A program made the translations under genes and the position numbers. Shown here in pieces: positions 5,963 through 6,773 of a DNA stretch of 6,773 nt. How positions within the stretch are numbered: position 1 is the first letter of the stretch; each line of letters starts with the position of its first letter. The stretch comes from CAZQLE01 sp964593905 (GTDB taxonomy: Bacteria; Chloroflexota; Anaerolineae; Anaerolineales; Anaerolineaceae), in NCBI GenBank assembly GCA_964593905.1, contig CAZQLE010000201.1:1-6773 (forward strand). Direction: 5' to 3'. The notes beneath the pieces are model-generated. The model saw nothing but the letters and a program-made list of their open reading frames with translations. It was not told the DNA's origin and did no database searches.

Positions 5963-6773
5963 GTGTAACGATTTTGATCGTTGATGATGAAGACAATGCC
6001 CGTCAAAATCTGGGGATGTTGTTGACCGCAAAAGGCTATGAAGTTATTGGTGTGGCCACACTGGAGGAAGCGCGGATCAATTTGCGTAAGGGGCTTGGGG
6101 ATGTTGTTCTGCTGGATGTCAGTCTGCCAGATGGTTATGGCCCCAATCTACTTTATGAAACCGCCAATTTGCCGTTTCGCCCCTGCTTTATTTTGATTAC
6201 TGCCTATGGCGATATTGATATGGCGGTGGATGCGATGAAAAATGGGGCGCATGATTTTCTGGCAAAACCGGTCGATTTTGCCCGGCTGCTGCAATCGATT
6301 GAGCGCGCCTGCGAAATTGTGCAAATGCGCCGTGAGCTGGATCATATCCACCAGGCGCAAACTTTGAAGGAACAGTTTGTGGTTGGAAACAGCCCCGAAA
6401 TGCAGTTGGTTCTGGCGCAGGCCGAAAAGGCGGCGGCAGCTTCGGTTTCGGTGTTGATCACCGGCGATTCGGGCACCGGCAAAGAGATTCTGGCAAAGTT
6501 TATCCACCGTTCCGGCCCGCGCATGAAAAAACAATTTATGGATATTAACTGCTCGGCCATTCAAAGCACAGTGTTGGAATCGGAACTGTTTGGATATGAA
6601 CCGGGTGCCTTCACCGGTGCAACCCATAAGAAAATAGGGTTGATGGAAGTGGCGGATGGCGGCATTTTGTTTCTGGATGAAATCTCATCCATGCCTCTGG
6701 ATATTCAGGCCAAACTGCTCCGCGTTCTGGAAGAGCGGTCTTTCCGGCGCGTCGGCGGCACGAATCTGATTAA
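5959..6773 (+). CDS. NtrC-family sigma-54-dependent response regulator (3' end cut off)
   Basis: The first 271 codons are visible and stay open to the window end. The receiver domain (about 3-118) has acidic pocket D9/D10, phosphoacceptor D53 (LLDVSLPDG), T81 and K103 (AKPVD). A linker (about 119-139) leads into the AAA+ domain, which opens with VVGNSPEMQ (141-149). Walker A is GDSGTGKE (169-176), the sigma-54 contact loop is GAFTGA (216-221), and Walker B is ILFLDE (236-241). The visible part ends at RRVGGTNLI, so the sensor motifs, arginine fingers and C-terminal DNA-binding domain are not seen. GAFTGA is the hallmark of activators that remodel sigma-54 holoenzyme, encoded two genes upstream. 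The ATG at 5959 overlaps the kinase stop (ATGA) and has GGAGAGG (5944-5950) 8 nt upstream. It is the likely partner of the kinase. Target promoters are unknown and may include the -24/-12 element before rpoN. Confidence 0.95.
   Translation, partial: MSVTILIVDDEDNARQNLGMLLTAKGYEVIGVATLEEARINLRKGLGDVVLLDVSLPDGYGPNLLYETANLPFRPCFILITAYGDIDMAVDAMKNGAHDFLAKPVDFARLLQSIERACEIVQMRRELDHIHQAQTLKEQFVVGNSPEMQLVLAQAEKAAAASVSVLITGDSGTGKEILAKFIHRSGPRMKKQFMDINCSAIQSTVLESELFGYEPGAFTGATHKKIGLMEVADGGILFLDEISSMPLDIQAKLLRVLEERSFRRVGGTNLI

Noticed and set aside
5564..6031. Open frames on the minus strand over the kinase 3' end and regulator start, and another at 6148-6627.
   Set aside because: They run antisense to conserved kinase and receiver/AAA+ motifs and have no family features of their own.

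Overview
The window (6773 bp, roughly 50% GC by eye) is a compact bacterial chromosomal segment. No phage, transposon, CRISPR or foreign-looking segment was seen. The gene set fits a thermophilic-to-mesophilic member of the Chloroflexota, perhaps class Anaerolineae: folate/FAD-dependent TrmFO, a membrane-anchored glutaminyl-cyclase-like M28 protein, and a sigma-54 with a cysteine-rich insert. This is an inference from general resemblance; nothing here proves the lineage.

Left part, all on the minus strand and read right to left: trmFO (tRNA U54 methyltransferase, 2461-1106) overlaps by 28 bp an M28-family zinc hydrolase resembling glutaminyl-peptide cyclotransferase (1133-192). The pair is closed by a small intrinsic terminator (176-153). 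A strong consensus promoter (110-82) then fires a separate tRNA-Leu(UAG) gene, whose 3' end runs off the window at base 1.

The 142-bp gap between trmFO and rpoN (2462-2603) is divergent and dense with signals. It holds an extended -10 for trmFO, a palindrome and direct repeats, and upstream of rpoN a well-matched sigma-54 (-24/-12) element whose -12 TTGC is also part of the -35 of a good sigma-70-type promoter.

Right part, plus strand: rpoN (sigma-54), a soluble PAS-GAF-PAS histidine kinase and an NtrC-type response regulator (cut by the window end) form one operon with two ATGA stop/start overlaps. The kinase should phosphorylate the regulator. The regulator has intact receiver residues, Walker motifs and the GAFTGA sigma-54 contact loop, and would drive open-complex formation by the sigma factor encoded two genes upstream. 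The locus therefore looks like a self-contained sigma-54 signalling module. With a sigma-54 element in front of its own sigma gene, it may be autoregulated. The most interesting points are the overlapping dual promoter, the operon arrangement, and a zinc-ribbon-like CxxC-x9-CxxC insert between Region I and the core-binding part of RpoN.
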